NCBI GenBank assembly: GCA_040758375.1
Contig: JBFLWE010000018.1
Span: forward strand, 1 to 64,000
Direction of reading: 5' to 3'
DNA length: 64,000 nt
DNA from: CAMLIZ01 sp040758375
GTDB taxonomy: Bacteria; Pseudomonadota; Gammaproteobacteria; Burkholderiales; Burkholderiaceae_C
In this document: positions 48,920 to 58,254 of the stretch, in pieces
Numbering within the stretch: the stretch's first letter is position 1
How the letters are laid out: each line of letters opens with the position of its first letter
Notes under the pieces: model-generated
Seen by the model: the letters and a program-made list of their open reading frames with translations, nothing else
What the model was told of the DNA's origin: nothing
The model's database searches: none
Program-made: the position numbers and the translations under genes

Positions 48920-51900
48920 ATGTCCTCCGCCCACAAGCACCTGATGCACTTCGAGGGCGGCAACGCCTTGTCCGCGTTCCGCTCCCAGGCCTTGCTGCAA
49001 AAGCTTCAGGCGATCAGCCCCGACATCACTGCCGTGCATGCGCGCCATGTGCACTGGGCCTGCAGCGACGGCGAGCTGGCGCTGCCGGTGCGCGACCGGC
49101 TGGCCGACCTGCTGCGTTATGGCGACCCCTACGAAGGCCCGGCAGCCGACGGCGTGCTGGTGGTGGTGATGCCGCGGCTGGGCACGGTGTCGCCCTGGGC
49201 CTCCAAGGCCACCGACATCGCCCACAACTGCGGGCTGCCCATCCACCGCGTCGAGCGGGTCACCGAATACCGGCTCACGCTGAAGACCACGCTGTTCGGC
49301 GCCGCCAGGCTGCTCGACTCGCAGCAGCTGCAGGCTGCCGCGCTGCTGCTGCACGACCGCATGACCGAAAGCGTGGCCTTCGAGCGCGAAGCCGCCGCCC
49401 ACCTGTTCGACGAGCAGCCCGGCAAACCGATGGAGCACGTGGATGTGCTGGGCCAGGGCCGCGCGGCGCTGGAGCGCGCCAACACCGAGTTCGGCCTGGC
49501 GCTGTCGGACGACGAGATCGACTACCTGGTCGGCGCCTTCCAGGGCCTCAAGCGCAACCCCAGCGATGTGGAGCTGATGATGTTCGCGCAGGCCAACAGC
49601 GAGCACTGCCGCCACAAGATCTTCAACGCCAAGTTCGTGATCGACGGCGAGGAGCAGCCGCTGTCGATGTTCCAGATGATCCGCAACACCGAGAAGGTGT
49701 CGGGCCGGTACAGCATCGTGGCCTACAGCGACAACGCCGCGGTGATGCAAGGCGGCCCGGCCGAACGCTGGCTGCCCGAGGGCCATGACGGCGGCGGCAG
49801 GTATGCGGCGCGCCACGAGACCGCCCACGTGCTGATGAAGGTGGAGACCCACAACCACCCGACGGCGATCTCCCCGTTCCCCGGCGCTGCCACCGGCGCC
49901 GGCGGCGAGATCCGCGACGAGGGCGCCACCGGCCGCGGCGCGCGCCCCAAGGCCGGCCTCACCGGCTTTTCGGTGAGCCACCTGCACCTGCCCGAGACGG
50001 CAGAGCCCTGGGAAACCGAGCCTTACGGCAAGCCGGCGCACATCGCCAGCCCGCTGCAGATCATGATCGACGGCCCGCTGGGCGGGGCCGCGTTCAACAA
50101 CGAGTTCGGCCGCCCCAACCTGGGCGGCTACTTCCGCGTCTATGAGCAAACGGTGGCCGGCGTGCGCCGCGGCTACCACAAGCCGATCATGATCGCGGGC
50201 GGGCTGGGCACCATCAGCGAAGGCCAGACGCACAAGCTGCCCTTCGGCGCCGGCACGCTGCTGGTGCAGCTGGGCGGCCCGGGCATGCGCATCGGCATGG
50301 GCGGCGGCGCCGCCAGCTCCATGGCCGCGGGCACCAACACCGCCGCGCTCGATTTCGACAGCGTGCAGCGCGGCAACCCCGAGATCGAACGCCGGGCGCA
50401 AGAGGTCATCAACCACTGCTGGGCACTGGGCGAAGACAACCCCGTGCTCGCGATCCACGACGTGGGCGCAGGCGGCCTGTCCAACGCCTTCCCCGAGCTG
50501 GTGGACGGCGCTGGCAAGGGCGCGGTGTTCGACCTGCGCAAGGTGCCGCTGGAAGAAACCGGCCTGGCGCCCAAGGAGATCTGGTGCAACGAAAGCCAGG
50601 AGCGCTATGTCCTGGCGGTCGATCCCGCCAGGCTCGCCGACTTCCAGGCGATGTGCGAGCGCGAGCGCTGCCCGTTCGCGGTGGTGGGTGTGGCCACCGA
50701 CGACACCGAATTGATCCTCGAAGACGGCCCCGGCGGCCAGCGCGCGATCGACATGCCGATGGAGGTGTTGCTCGGCAAGCCGCCGAAGATGACGCGCGAC
50801 GTGGTCCGCGTGCCGCGCACGCGGCCGCCGCTGCAGCTGACCGGCGTGTCGCTGGAGAAGGCGGCCCTGGACGTGCTGCGCCATCCCACGGTGGCCAGCA
50901 AGCGCTTCCTCATCACCATTGGCGACCGCACGGTGGGGGCTCTAAGCCACCGCGACCAGATGGTGGGCCCCTGGCAGGTGCCGGTGGCCGACTGCGCGGT
51001 GACCTTGGCCGACTACGCCGGCTTCCGAGGCGAGGCCATGAGCATGGGCGAGCGCACGCCGCTGGCCGCGCTGGATGCGCCGGCTTCCGGCCGCATGGCG
51101 GTGGCCGAGGCCATCACCAACCTGCTGGCGGCGCCGATCGAGCTCGAGCGCGTGAAATTGAGCTGCAACTGGATGGCCGCCTGCGGCGAGCCCGGCGAGG
51201 ACGCGGCGCTGTACGACACCGTCAAGGCCGTGGGCATGGAGCTGTGCCCCGCTTTGGGCATCGGCGTGCCGGTGGGCAAGGACAGCCTGTCGATGCGCAC
51301 CCGCTGGGCCGAAGGCGGCCAGCAGAAGCAGGTGACCGCGCCGGTGTCGCTGATCGTCTCGGCCTTCGCCACGCTCGACGACGTGCGGGGCACGCTCACA
51401 CCGCAGCTGCAGCCGGGCGACACCACGCTGATCCTGATCGACCTGGGGGCCGGGCACGGCCGCATGGGCGGCTCCATCCTGGCGCAGACGCTGGGCCAGT
51501 TCGGCGACACGGTGCCTGATGTGGATGACCCGCAACGGCTGAAGGCCCTGGTGCAGGCCGTCAACCGCCTGCGCAGCGAAGGCAAGCTGCTGGCCTACCA
51601 CGACCGCAGCGACGGCGGCCTGTGGGCAGCGGTGTGCGAGATGGCGTTTGCCGGCCACCTCGGCGTGAGCCTCAACGTCGATCTGCTGGTGACCGAGGGC
51701 GACGGCATCGCCGACAGCCGCGCCGAATACGGCGACTCGAAGAATTGGGCGTCGCAGGTGGGCGAGCGCCGCAACGAGCTCACGCTCAAGGCCTTGTTCA
51801 ACGAGGAGCTGGGCGCGGTGATCCAGGTGCGGCGCGACGAGCGCGACGCGGTGATGGCCGTGCTGCGCGAGCTGGGCCTGTCACGCCACAGCCATGTGAT

Positions 51901-52912
51901 CGGCAAGACCAACGACAAGCAGGTGGTCGAGGTCTGGCGCGATGCGAAGCCGCAGTTCAGCGCCAGCCTGCGCGATCTGCAGCAGGCCTGGGACGAGGTG
52001 AGCTGGCGCATCGCCCGGCTGCGCGACAACCCGGCAGGTGCCGACAGCGAACACGCCGCCGCCGGCGATGCGGCCGACACCGGCCTGCATGTGCACCTGA
52101 CGTTCGACCCGAAGCAGGACGTGGCCGCGCCCTTCGTCGCCGCGGGCGTCCGTCCGAAGGTGGCCATCCTGCGCGAACAAGGCGTGAACTCGCAGGTGGA
52201 GATGAGCTACGCGATGGCGCTGGCCGGCTTCGACACCTGCGACGTGCACATGAGCGACCTGCAGGCCGGCCGCACGGCGCTGGCCGACTACGTGGGCTTC
52301 GTGGCCTGCGGCGGCTTCAGCTACGGCGACACGCTGGGCGCCGGCGAAGGCTGGGCGCGCTCGATCCTGTTCAACCCCGACCTGGCCGAGCAGTTCAGGG
52401 CTTTCTTCCAGCGCACCGACACCTTTGCGCTGGGCGTGTGCAACGGCTGCCAGATGATGGCGGCGCTGAGCCCCATCATCCCCGGCGCCCAGGCCTGGCC
52501 CAAGTTCACGCGCAACAAGAGCGAAAGCTACGAGGCGCGGCTGGCGCTGGTGGAGGTGCTCGAAAGTCCCTCGATCTTCTTCGAGGGCATGGCCGGCAGC
52601 CGCATTCCCATTGCGGTGGCCCATGGCGAAGGCTTTGCCGACTTTTCGCAGCGCGGCGACCTGAATGCCGTGCACAAGGCCCTGCGCTTCGTCGATGCGA
52701 GCGGCCAGCCCACCGAGCGGTACCCCTTCAACCCCAACGGCAGCCCCGGCGGCCTGACCTCGGTGACCACGCCCGATGGGCGTTTCACCGCGCTGATGCC
52801 GCACCCCGAGCGCGTGTTCCGCAACATCCAGATGAGCTGGACGTCGGGCCACAAGGACGAGCTGAGCCCGTGGATGCGCATGTTCCGCAATGCGCGCAAG
52901 TGGGTGGGGTGA
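48920..52912 (+). CDS. purL: phosphoribosylformylglycinamidine synthase (large single-chain form)
   Basis: 1330 residues, the full-length proteobacterial form. Order: N-terminal PurS-like region, ATP-grasp-like FGAR-AT half with KVETHNHPTAISPFPGA and ANSEHCRHKIFN, second AIRS-like half, and C-terminal glutaminase with the nucleophile Cys1174 in LGVCNGCQMM and the PHPERVFRN histidine/glutamate region. It catalyses step four of purine synthesis, using glutamine and ATP. Single gene, convergent with the ATPase gene that ends three bases away. Confidence 0.97.
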   Translation: MSSAHKHLMHFEGGNALSAFRSQALLQKLQAISPDITAVHARHVHWACSDGELALPVRDRLADLLRYGDPYEGPAADGVLVVVMPRLGTVSPWASKATDIAHNCGLPIHRVERVTEYRLTLKTTLFGAARLLDSQQLQAAALLLHDRMTESVAFEREAAAHLFDEQPGKPMEHVDVLGQGRAALERANTEFGLALSDDEIDYLVGAFQGLKRNPSDVELMMFAQANSEHCRHKIFNAKFVIDGEEQPLSMFQMIRNTEKVSGRYSIVAYSDNAAVMQGGPAERWLPEGHDGGGRYAARHETAHVLMKVETHNHPTAISPFPGAATGAGGEIRDEGATGRGARPKAGLTGFSVSHLHLPETAEPWETEPYGKPAHIASPLQIMIDGPLGGAAFNNEFGRPNLGGYFRVYEQTVAGVRRGYHKPIMIAGGLGTISEGQTHKLPFGAGTLLVQLGGPGMRIGMGGGAASSMAAGTNTAALDFDSVQRGNPEIERRAQEVINHCWALGEDNPVLAIHDVGAGGLSNAFPELVDGAGKGAVFDLRKVPLEETGLAPKEIWCNESQERYVLAVDPARLADFQAMCERERCPFAVVGVATDDTELILEDGPGGQRAIDMPMEVLLGKPPKMTRDVVRVPRTRPPLQLTGVSLEKAALDVLRHPTVASKRFLITIGDRTVGALSHRDQMVGPWQVPVADCAVTLADYAGFRGEAMSMGERTPLAALDAPASGRMAVAEAITNLLAAPIELERVKLSCNWMAACGEPGEDAALYDTVKAVGMELCPALGIGVPVGKDSLSMRTRWAEGGQQKQVTAPVSLIVSAFATLDDVRGTLTPQLQPGDTTLILIDLGAGHGRMGGSILAQTLGQFGDTVPDVDDPQRLKALVQAVNRLRSEGKLLAYHDRSDGGLWAAVCEMAFAGHLGVSLNVDLLVTEGDGIADSRAEYGDSKNWASQVGERRNELTLKALFNEELGAVIQVRRDERDAVMAVLRELGLSRHSHVIGKTNDKQVVEVWRDAKPQFSASLRDLQQAWDEVSWRIARLRDNPAGADSEHAAAGDAADTGLHVHLTFDPKQDVAAPFVAAGVRPKVAILREQGVNSQVEMSYAMALAGFDTCDVHMSDLQAGRTALADYVGFVACGGFSYGDTLGAGEGWARSILFNPDLAEQFRAFFQRTDTFALGVCNGCQMMAALSPIIPGAQAWPKFTRNKSESYEARLALVEVLESPSIFFEGMAGSRIPIAVAHGEGFADFSQRGDLNAVHKALRFVDASGQPTERYPFNPNGSPGGLTSVTTPDGRFTALMPHPERVFRNIQMSWTSGHKDELSPWMRMFRNARKWVG

Positions 52913-52915
52913 GCT

Positions 52916-54079
52916 TCAGGCGGCCGGCCAGTCGCGCCAGGAACGCACGCTGATCCCCTGGCGCTCGTAGGAGCGGTCGCCTCCATAGACGACGCTGGCA
53001 CGGCCCGCCGACTCGCCGGCGAAGCTTCGCCACTTGCGCAGCGCGTCGGCCCAGTCCTGCGCGTAGGTGAGGCCGGATTTCAGCTCCACCGCGTCGAGGT
53101 GGCTGTTGTCAGCCTCGATCACCAGGTCGATCTCGTGTCCGGCATGGTCGCGCCAGAAGTGCAGCGCCGGCGACAAGCCAGCGTTGCAGCGCGACTTGAT
53201 GAATTCGGACACGGCCCAGGTCTCGAACAACGGGCCGCGCATCGCATGTGTGGCCAGCGTGGCGGCGTCGCGCACGCCCAGCAACCATGCTGCGAGGCCG
53301 GAGTCGAGGAAGTACAGCTTCGGCGTCTTGACCAGGCGCTTGCCGAAGTTACGGTGGTAAGGCGGCAACTGCACGACGACGTAGCTGGCCGCCAGCACGC
53401 TGAGCCAGGCACGCGCGGTGGGCTGCGTGATGCCGCAGTCGGTGGCCAGAGAGGCCAGGTTCAGCAATTGGCCGCAGCGCGCCGCGCACATGCTGACGAA
53501 GCGCTGAAATTGCGTGAGGTCGCGCACCGCCACCAAGTGGCGCACGTCGCGCTCGATGTAGGTGGCGACGTAGGCCGCAAACCAATCGGCCGGCTCGACA
53601 GGCCGGTCGTACAACGCAGGGTATCCGCCCTGCCAAAGCATCTGTTCCAGCGACTTCGGCGCATCGGCCAGTGGGCGCAACTCGGCCCATGACAAAGGCA
53701 GCAGGTTCACCATGCCCACCCGGCCTGCCAACGACTGGGTGATGCCGTTCATCAAGCCGAACTGCTGCGATCCGGTGAGCACGATGTCGCCCATGCGGCG
53801 GCGCTCGTCGGCCCAGCCCTGCAGATAGGAGAACAAGCCAGGGCAGCGCTGGGCTTCGTCGATCACCGCGCCGCGTGCCTCGAAGCGGCGCAGAAAGCGC
53901 CGCGGGTCGGTATCGGCGAAGGCCCGCTCGTCGGGGTCTTCCAGCGACACATACGGCTTGTCGGCAAACAAGGCCCGCGCCAGCGTGGTCTTGCCCGATT
54001 GCCGGGGGCCGGTGAGCGCCACCAGGGGAAAGCCCTTGGCAAGGCGTCGGATGGCGGCTTCGGCATGGCGCGGGATCAT
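52916..54079 (-). CDS. AAA ATPase with DUF4143 domain
   Basis: 387 residues. Walker A LTGPRQSGKTTLAR at about 23-36 and Walker B GAVIDEAQRCPG, followed by IVLTGSQQFGLM (sensor 1). The C-terminal DUF4143 part is nuclease-like (ETWAVSEFIKSR, HEIDLVIEA, LDAVELKSGLTY: the D-ExK pattern). Members are accessory, often mobile genes of unclear role, possibly defence or toxin-linked. The start codon lies within a 42-base AT-rich quasi-palindrome, and the gene breaks an otherwise normal purL neighbourhood. Confidence 0.88.
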   Translation of the reverse strand: MIPRHAEAAIRRLAKGFPLVALTGPRQSGKTTLARALFADKPYVSLEDPDERAFADTDPRRFLRRFEARGAVIDEAQRCPGLFSYLQGWADERRRMGDIVLTGSQQFGLMNGITQSLAGRVGMVNLLPLSWAELRPLADAPKSLEQMLWQGGYPALYDRPVEPADWFAAYVATYIERDVRHLVAVRDLTQFQRFVSMCAARCGQLLNLASLATDCGITQPTARAWLSVLAASYVVVQLPPYHRNFGKRLVKTPKLYFLDSGLAAWLLGVRDAATLATHAMRGPLFETWAVSEFIKSRCNAGLSPALHFWRDHAGHEIDLVIEADNSHLDAVELKSGLTYAQDWADALRKWRSFAGESAGRASVVYGGDRSYERQGISVRSWRDWPAA

Positions 54080-54115
54080 GAAAATCGAAAATTGAATTTT
54101 GAAATTTACATGATC
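54074..54115. promoter_or_regulatory. AT-rich quasi-palindrome over the ATPase start codon
   Basis: Outer arms GATCATG (54074-54080) and CATGATC (54109-54115) match perfectly. Inner arms AAAT and ATTT pair with a one-base shift, and the core AAAATT-G-AATTTT (54088-54100) is symmetric. It includes the ATG of the ATPase gene and ends just where the neighbouring gene stops. In 70% GC DNA such a tract is exceptional. It may be an autoregulatory operator or the end of an acquired segment. Confidence 0.65.
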
Positions 54116-54545
54116 ATACTCCTGAGGAGGCCACCAGCCGTGCGATCAAATACCGGTCCAGCGCCACGATCCTGAACGCCATCGACGGTGCGGCGCGCAG
54201 CTGCAGCAGCAGGCGCTGGGTGCGAAAGCCGTCGTCGGGGTCACCGCTCAGCAGGCGCTCCGACACGCCGGGCTGCAGCAGGGCGCCGAACAGCGGCCCC
54301 ACGAAAGCGCGCTCGCACAGGCGGTGGGTGCGCAGCATCCATGCCAGCGGATGCGTGCCCAGGTCGCACAGCAGTACCGCTTCGCCTTCGGCCGCGGCCT
54401 GCAGCGCGGCGGGATCGATGGGTCCCTCGACGCTGAAGTAGCCGTTCACGAAAGGCCGCAGCACGGGTGCGGCCGGATAGTGCTGCAAGGTCAGCGGCAT
54501 CGGGATGTTCATGTGTGGCGCGGCGGCCGCGAGTTGTGCGTTCAT
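54114..54545 (-). CDS. hypothetical protein, possible truncated AraC-type N-domain
   Basis: 143 residues from the ATG at 54545 with GAGGAA upstream. The start LTLQHYPAAPVLRPFVNGYF followed by SVEGP resembles the opening of AraC-family sensor domains (DUF6597-like). Later SERLLSGDPDDGFRTQRLLLQL and MAFRIVALDRYLIARLV are not recognised. The chain stops exactly at the AT-rich palindrome, with no DNA-binding domain, so it may have been cut by arrival of the ATPase segment. A genuine small protein is the alternative. Confidence 0.5.
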   Translation of the reverse strand: MNAQLAAAAPHMNIPMPLTLQHYPAAPVLRPFVNGYFSVEGPIDPAALQAAAEGEAVLLCDLGTHPLAWMLRTHRLCERAFVGPLFGALLQPGVSERLLSGDPDDGFRTQRLLLQLRAAPSMAFRIVALDRYLIARLVASSGV

Positions 54546-54571
54546 GTCGGTTCCTCGTGTGATCGTGTCGC

Positions 54572-56086
54572 TCAGCGCAGGATGGGGCTCTGGCGTTTCC
54601 AGGCCGCGTCCTGCCAGCGGTAGAAGGCGGTGATCGACTCGGGCTTGTCGGCCCGCTTCTCGGTGACCAGCGAGTCCACCCGCAGCACCTCGAAGCTGCG
54701 CTTGAAGCGGCCATCCACCTTGGCCTCGCGCGCGGCGAGCAGGCGCTTGCCGTCGGGCAGCCAGCCGGCGAACTCGACCACGCCGAGCTGCGTGTCGCCG
54801 GTGGCCGGCGGCAGCACGTTCACTTTCCAGCCCTTGGGGCTTGCGTGGAACACCCACAGCTCGCGCCAGCTGGCCAGCGGCTGCACGGCCACGGCCAGCG
54901 CGGTGCCGGCCGCGTTGGCGCTGGCGGACTGGGCCCACACGGTGCCGTAGGTGCAGCGCTCGGCCAATGGCTTGGGATGCGCGCGCTCGCGGTCGATCAG
55001 CAGCAGGCAGGTCTGGCCCGGCAGGCCCGCTTCGGTGAGCAGCGCCAGGCGCTGGCGGCCGGCCGGGTGCGGCTGCAGGGCCCAGCGCGAGGCGTTGGTG
55101 CGCACGGCGGCCTCGGCGTAGGCCATCTGGTCGTCGTCGGCCAGCTCGGTCTTGTTCACGCCGGCCAGCGCCTGCAGCGCGCGTTCGGCGGCGGCAGCGG
55201 CGTCACCCTCGGGCTGGCGGCTGCGCTGGTAGGCCAGGGCAGCCCACGCGCCGGCGCGGCGCAGGCGCAGGCGGTTCTTCAGCGCCTCGGGCAGCGACGC
55301 GGTGTCCACCTGCTCCAGCAGCTGGGCGCGCTCTTCGTCGAGTTGCGCCCGGGCCAGGGGCGGCATCGCGGGTTCGATGCAGTCGTCACGGGTGAGTGCC
55401 AGCGCCGCGCGGGCGTGCTGCTCGGGCGTGGGTTCGAGCGCGAGCGTGCGCAGGAACGCGTCGCCCTGATAGCACAGCTGCACGCGGCCGTGGTGCTCGA
55501 TGCTGCGCATCTGCACGCCGTAGGCTGCCGCCACTTCCAGGTGGGCGGCCAGCGCCGCGTCCTGCGGCTTGGCCTGGCGCACCGAGGCGCGGCGCGCCAG
55601 CCGCTCGGCCAGGGTGCCCAGCGCATCGAAGGGTTCGGCGGTGATCTCGCCGGCTGGCACCGCCTTGAGGTAGGCCGCCGCGTAGGCGATGCCCAGCGCT
55701 TCGGCGCCCGGCGTGTCGCGCAGGAAACGCAGCACGGCCAGCAACTGCGGCGCTTCGCCGGGCGTGAGCGTCAGCCGCCGCACCTGCATGGCGCGCACGT
55801 AGCCGGCACGCTCGCGCCGATGGTCGTACACCTGCAGGTGGTCCAAGCGCTCGCCGCGCACCTCGAGCAGGTCGCCTTGCCACAGCAGCGCCTGCTGCGG
55901 CGAGCCGTCGCGCGCGGTGGCGCGCAGGGCCACCTGGTCTTGCGCCACGATGGCGTAGGCCGTGGGTGTTTCCGCAGGCGCCGGCGCGGCGATCGCCGTG
56001 GCGCAGAAGGCGATGCTGGCCAGCGCACCGGCCACGGCAGCCGCGGCGGTGAACGCCACGGCCACGAGAGAACGGCGCGGGCTCAT
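54572..56086 (-). CDS. hypothetical exported protein with SH3-like domain
   Basis: 504 residues from the ATG at 56086, whose ATGA overlaps the SPFH stop. Signal peptide region SLVAVAFTAAAAVAGALASI. Residues about 40-110 form a bacterial SH3-like domain (YAIVAQDQVALRATARDGSP, LLEVRGERLDHLQVYDHRR). The middle is alanine/leucine-rich and helical. The last 150 residues are beta-rich (CLLLIDRERAHPKPL, WRELWVFHASPKGWKV), perhaps a propeller-like fold. No family is recognised. Translational coupling suggests that it works with the SPFH protein at the cell envelope. Confidence 0.75.
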   Translation of the reverse strand: MSPRRSLVAVAFTAAAAVAGALASIAFCATAIAAPAPAETPTAYAIVAQDQVALRATARDGSPQQALLWQGDLLEVRGERLDHLQVYDHRRERAGYVRAMQVRRLTLTPGEAPQLLAVLRFLRDTPGAEALGIAYAAAYLKAVPAGEITAEPFDALGTLAERLARRASVRQAKPQDAALAAHLEVAAAYGVQMRSIEHHGRVQLCYQGDAFLRTLALEPTPEQHARAALALTRDDCIEPAMPPLARAQLDEERAQLLEQVDTASLPEALKNRLRLRRAGAWAALAYQRSRQPEGDAAAAAERALQALAGVNKTELADDDQMAYAEAAVRTNASRWALQPHPAGRQRLALLTEAGLPGQTCLLLIDRERAHPKPLAERCTYGTVWAQSASANAAGTALAVAVQPLASWRELWVFHASPKGWKVNVLPPATGDTQLGVVEFAGWLPDGKRLLAAREAKVDGRFKRSFEVLRVDSLVTEKRADKPESITAFYRWQDAAWKRQSPILR

Positions 56087-57324
56087 TGAGCGCTCCTCGT
56101 CACTTGACCGGCATGCGCCGTGGTCTGGGCCTTGGCGCCGCCGATCAGGCCGGCGCCGATGAAGCCGCCGTCGCCCGGCGGCGGCGCGATGATCACCTGC
56201 ACCTTGTCCGACAGCTTGTCGGCCAGCGTCTTCTGGATCAGCAGCGGGTGCTGCGTGATGAGCGCGCCTTCGCGCGCCATCTGCTCGCTGTTCACCTTGC
56301 CCAGCCGGTCGAGGCGGTAGGCCTCGGCATCGGCCAGCTTCTGGCGCGAGTCGGCCTCGCCGGCGGCTTCGATGCGGCGCGCCTGCGCCTGGCCTTCGGC
56401 GGTGCGGATGCGCGAAAGCTTGTCGGCCTCGGCCTCGAGCTGGCGCTGCTCGATCTGCTTTTGCTTGAAGGGCAGCACGTGCTTCATTGCCTCTTCCTGC
56501 GCGCGGGCGGCGATCACCTGCTCGCGCGCCGCGGCCTCGGCGCTCTTTTCGCGGCGCACCTTCTCGGCCTCGGCCTCCAGCGCCGTCTGCACGACCTGCT
56601 TGTTCTTCAGCTCGATCGTGTAGCGCATGCGCTCGGTTTCCAGCTCTTCGGCCAGCAGCTTGTCCATGCCGTGGCGGTAGTCGGCCGGCAGGTCCACCTT
56701 GCCCATCAGCACCGAGCGCAGCACGATGCCGTCGGCGGCCAGCTTGCCGCGCAGCTCGGACTCGACCTGCTGCTGGATCTCGGCGCGCTTGGTCGAGAAG
56801 ATCTCGCGCACGGTGTAGCGGGTGAACACCTTGTAGATCACGCCCTGCACCGCCGGCTCGACGACCTGGCCGTTGAGGTCTTCGGGCAACGCGCCCGAAA
56901 GGCTGGCGATGCGCGCCGGGTCGAGTGCATAGCGCACCGCCAGATCGACGCCGATCGACAGGCCTTCCAGCGACTGCAGCGGCGCCTCGCCGGTGGCGCG
57001 GGCCACCTGCAGCGGTCGGTACACCTGGTCGCGCAGCGGATAGACGCGCATCTCGTGCACGCCGGGCAGCACCAGCACGCCGCCATCGCGGAACTGGGCC
57101 ACGGTGCCGGTGAGGCGGTTGCTGCGAACGCCCAGCTCGCCGCGCTCCACCGCCTGCATCGGCGGGTGCTTCCACAAGCCCCAGCCGACCACGGCCACCA
57201 CCGTGGCGCCCACGATCGCGCCACGCGAATCCAGCGCCCGCCGGCCCAGCGCGCGCAGCGCGTTGCCCAAGCCACCGAAACCCTCGCGAATCGCGGCGGC
57301 GATCGCGTTCATCCGCTCCGTCAT
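56083..57324 (-). CDS. SPFH/prohibitin-family membrane protein
   Basis: 413 residues from the ATG at 57324 after GGAGGG; an earlier in-frame start would add 40 unconvincing residues. One N-terminal membrane helix (GAIVGATVVAVVGWGLW), then the SPFH domain (about 55-240; VLVLPGVHEMRVYPL, GLSIGVDLAVRYALDP). A long charged coiled coil follows (about 240-350; KQVVQTALEAEAEKVRREKS), ending in a glycine-rich tail. Such proteins form large rings that organise membrane patches and proteases. The partner gene downstream encodes an exported SH3-like protein. Confidence 0.9.
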   Translation of the reverse strand: MTERMNAIAAAIREGFGGLGNALRALGRRALDSRGAIVGATVVAVVGWGLWKHPPMQAVERGELGVRSNRLTGTVAQFRDGGVLVLPGVHEMRVYPLRDQVYRPLQVARATGEAPLQSLEGLSIGVDLAVRYALDPARIASLSGALPEDLNGQVVEPAVQGVIYKVFTRYTVREIFSTKRAEIQQQVESELRGKLAADGIVLRSVLMGKVDLPADYRHGMDKLLAEELETERMRYTIELKNKQVVQTALEAEAEKVRREKSAEAAAREQVIAARAQEEAMKHVLPFKQKQIEQRQLEAEADKLSRIRTAEGQAQARRIEAAGEADSRQKLADAEAYRLDRLGKVNSEQMAREGALITQHPLLIQKTLADKLSDKVQVIIAPPPGDGGFIGAGLIGGAKAQTTAHAGQVTRSAQ

Positions 57325-57343
57325 TTGGACCCTCCAGAATCTT

Positions 57344-57415
57344 GCCCCCGAGACGCCTGCGGCGTCGGCCCCCGAGGGGGCGTCGTCGCCTTGGGGCGGC
57401 CCGGCGGCGACTGGT
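57344..57415. repeat. copy of the structured GC-rich intergenic repeat
   Basis: Hairpin 1 GACGCC-TGC-GGCGTC (57352-57366), palindrome GCCCCCGAGGGGGC (57368-57381) and hairpin 2 with arms GTCGCC (57385-57390) and GGCGAC (57406-57411) around the loop TTGGGGCGGCCCGGC. Same order as at 13194-13372 but with different stem bases that still pair. It sits between the divergent SPFH and response-regulator genes. Confidence 0.7.
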
Positions 57416-57557
57416 CTTGAGACCGAAGCCATTTTGGAAATCACCCCGTGGAACGATCAAAGGGTGCGCGGGGCGACTTTGGGAACGCCTGTGAAGGTTT
57501 CTTCACACGGAGCACGCCGGGGCGGCCCGCATAATCGCCGCCCAGGAGGACCCAGCC

Positions 57558-58244
57558 TTGGCCAAAGTGGCCCTGATCGAAGACGACGTGCCCACCAGCA
57601 ACCAGCTGCGCGGCTGGATCGAGGCGGCCAGGCCGGGCATCCAGGTGGACCAATGGTTCACGCGCGACGATGCGGAAGGCGCGATCGAGCGCGAGCGCTA
57701 CGACGTGGTGGTGCTCGACATCGAGCTGGGCCGCGAGCGCCATGCCGGCGTGGCCATCATCAACGCGATCAACAAGCGCCACGGCACGCCGGTGCTGGTG
57801 GTCTCGGCGATGCCGGCCACCATCTACCGCAGCATCATGAAGGCGCTGGACGCCTGGGACTATCTGCAGAAGACCAGCTTCGACGAGTCGGAGTTCGCCG
57901 AGACCTTCCTCGAGATGCTGCGCGCCGCGAAAGACGCGCGCGCCGGCGGCGAGCCGCGCGACGAGCTCTCGCTCGACCCGCTGTGGCAGAAGTCGCCGCT
58001 GTGGCGCGAGCAGCGCCTGAACCTGCCGCTGACCGCGCAGCGCATCCTCGCCACGCTGTACCAGCGACGCGGGCAGGTGGTGTCGTACGAAGACCTGTTC
58101 CAGGTGGTCAAGAGCGGTCGCAACCGCGACAACATCCGCAAGCACGTGAGCACCATCCGCGACGCCTTCCGCGAGATCGACCCCGGTTTCGACGGCATCG
58201 AGAACGTGCCGATGCGCGGCTTCCGCTGGGTCGAAGAGAAATGA
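57558..58244 (+). CDS. response regulator with winged-helix output domain
   Basis: 228 residues. The start is TTG at 57558, chosen because CCAGGAGG lies just upstream and the frame opens AKVALIEDDVPTSNQL. Phospho-acceptor Asp54 (VVVLDIELGRE), Lys105 (YLQKTSFDE). The C-terminal winged helix (about 145-226; LPLTAQRILATLYQRRGQVV, NIRKHVSTIRDAF, RGFRWVEE) is OmpR-like but diverged. It is the partner of the kinase that begins ten bases downstream. Confidence 0.88.
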   Translation: MAKVALIEDDVPTSNQLRGWIEAARPGIQVDQWFTRDDAEGAIERERYDVVVLDIELGRERHAGVAIINAINKRHGTPVLVVSAMPATIYRSIMKALDAWDYLQKTSFDESEFAETFLEMLRAAKDARAGGEPRDELSLDPLWQKSPLWREQRLNLPLTAQRILATLYQRRGQVVSYEDLFQVVKSGRNRDNIRKHVSTIRDAFREIDPGFDGIENVPMRGFRWVEEK

Positions 58245-58254
58245 GGCAGCACTG

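Noticed and set aside
52500..54120. Integrated prophage or integron near the ATPase gene
   Set aside because: No integrase, tRNA target or direct repeats were found; only one accessory gene and one palindrome are visible.
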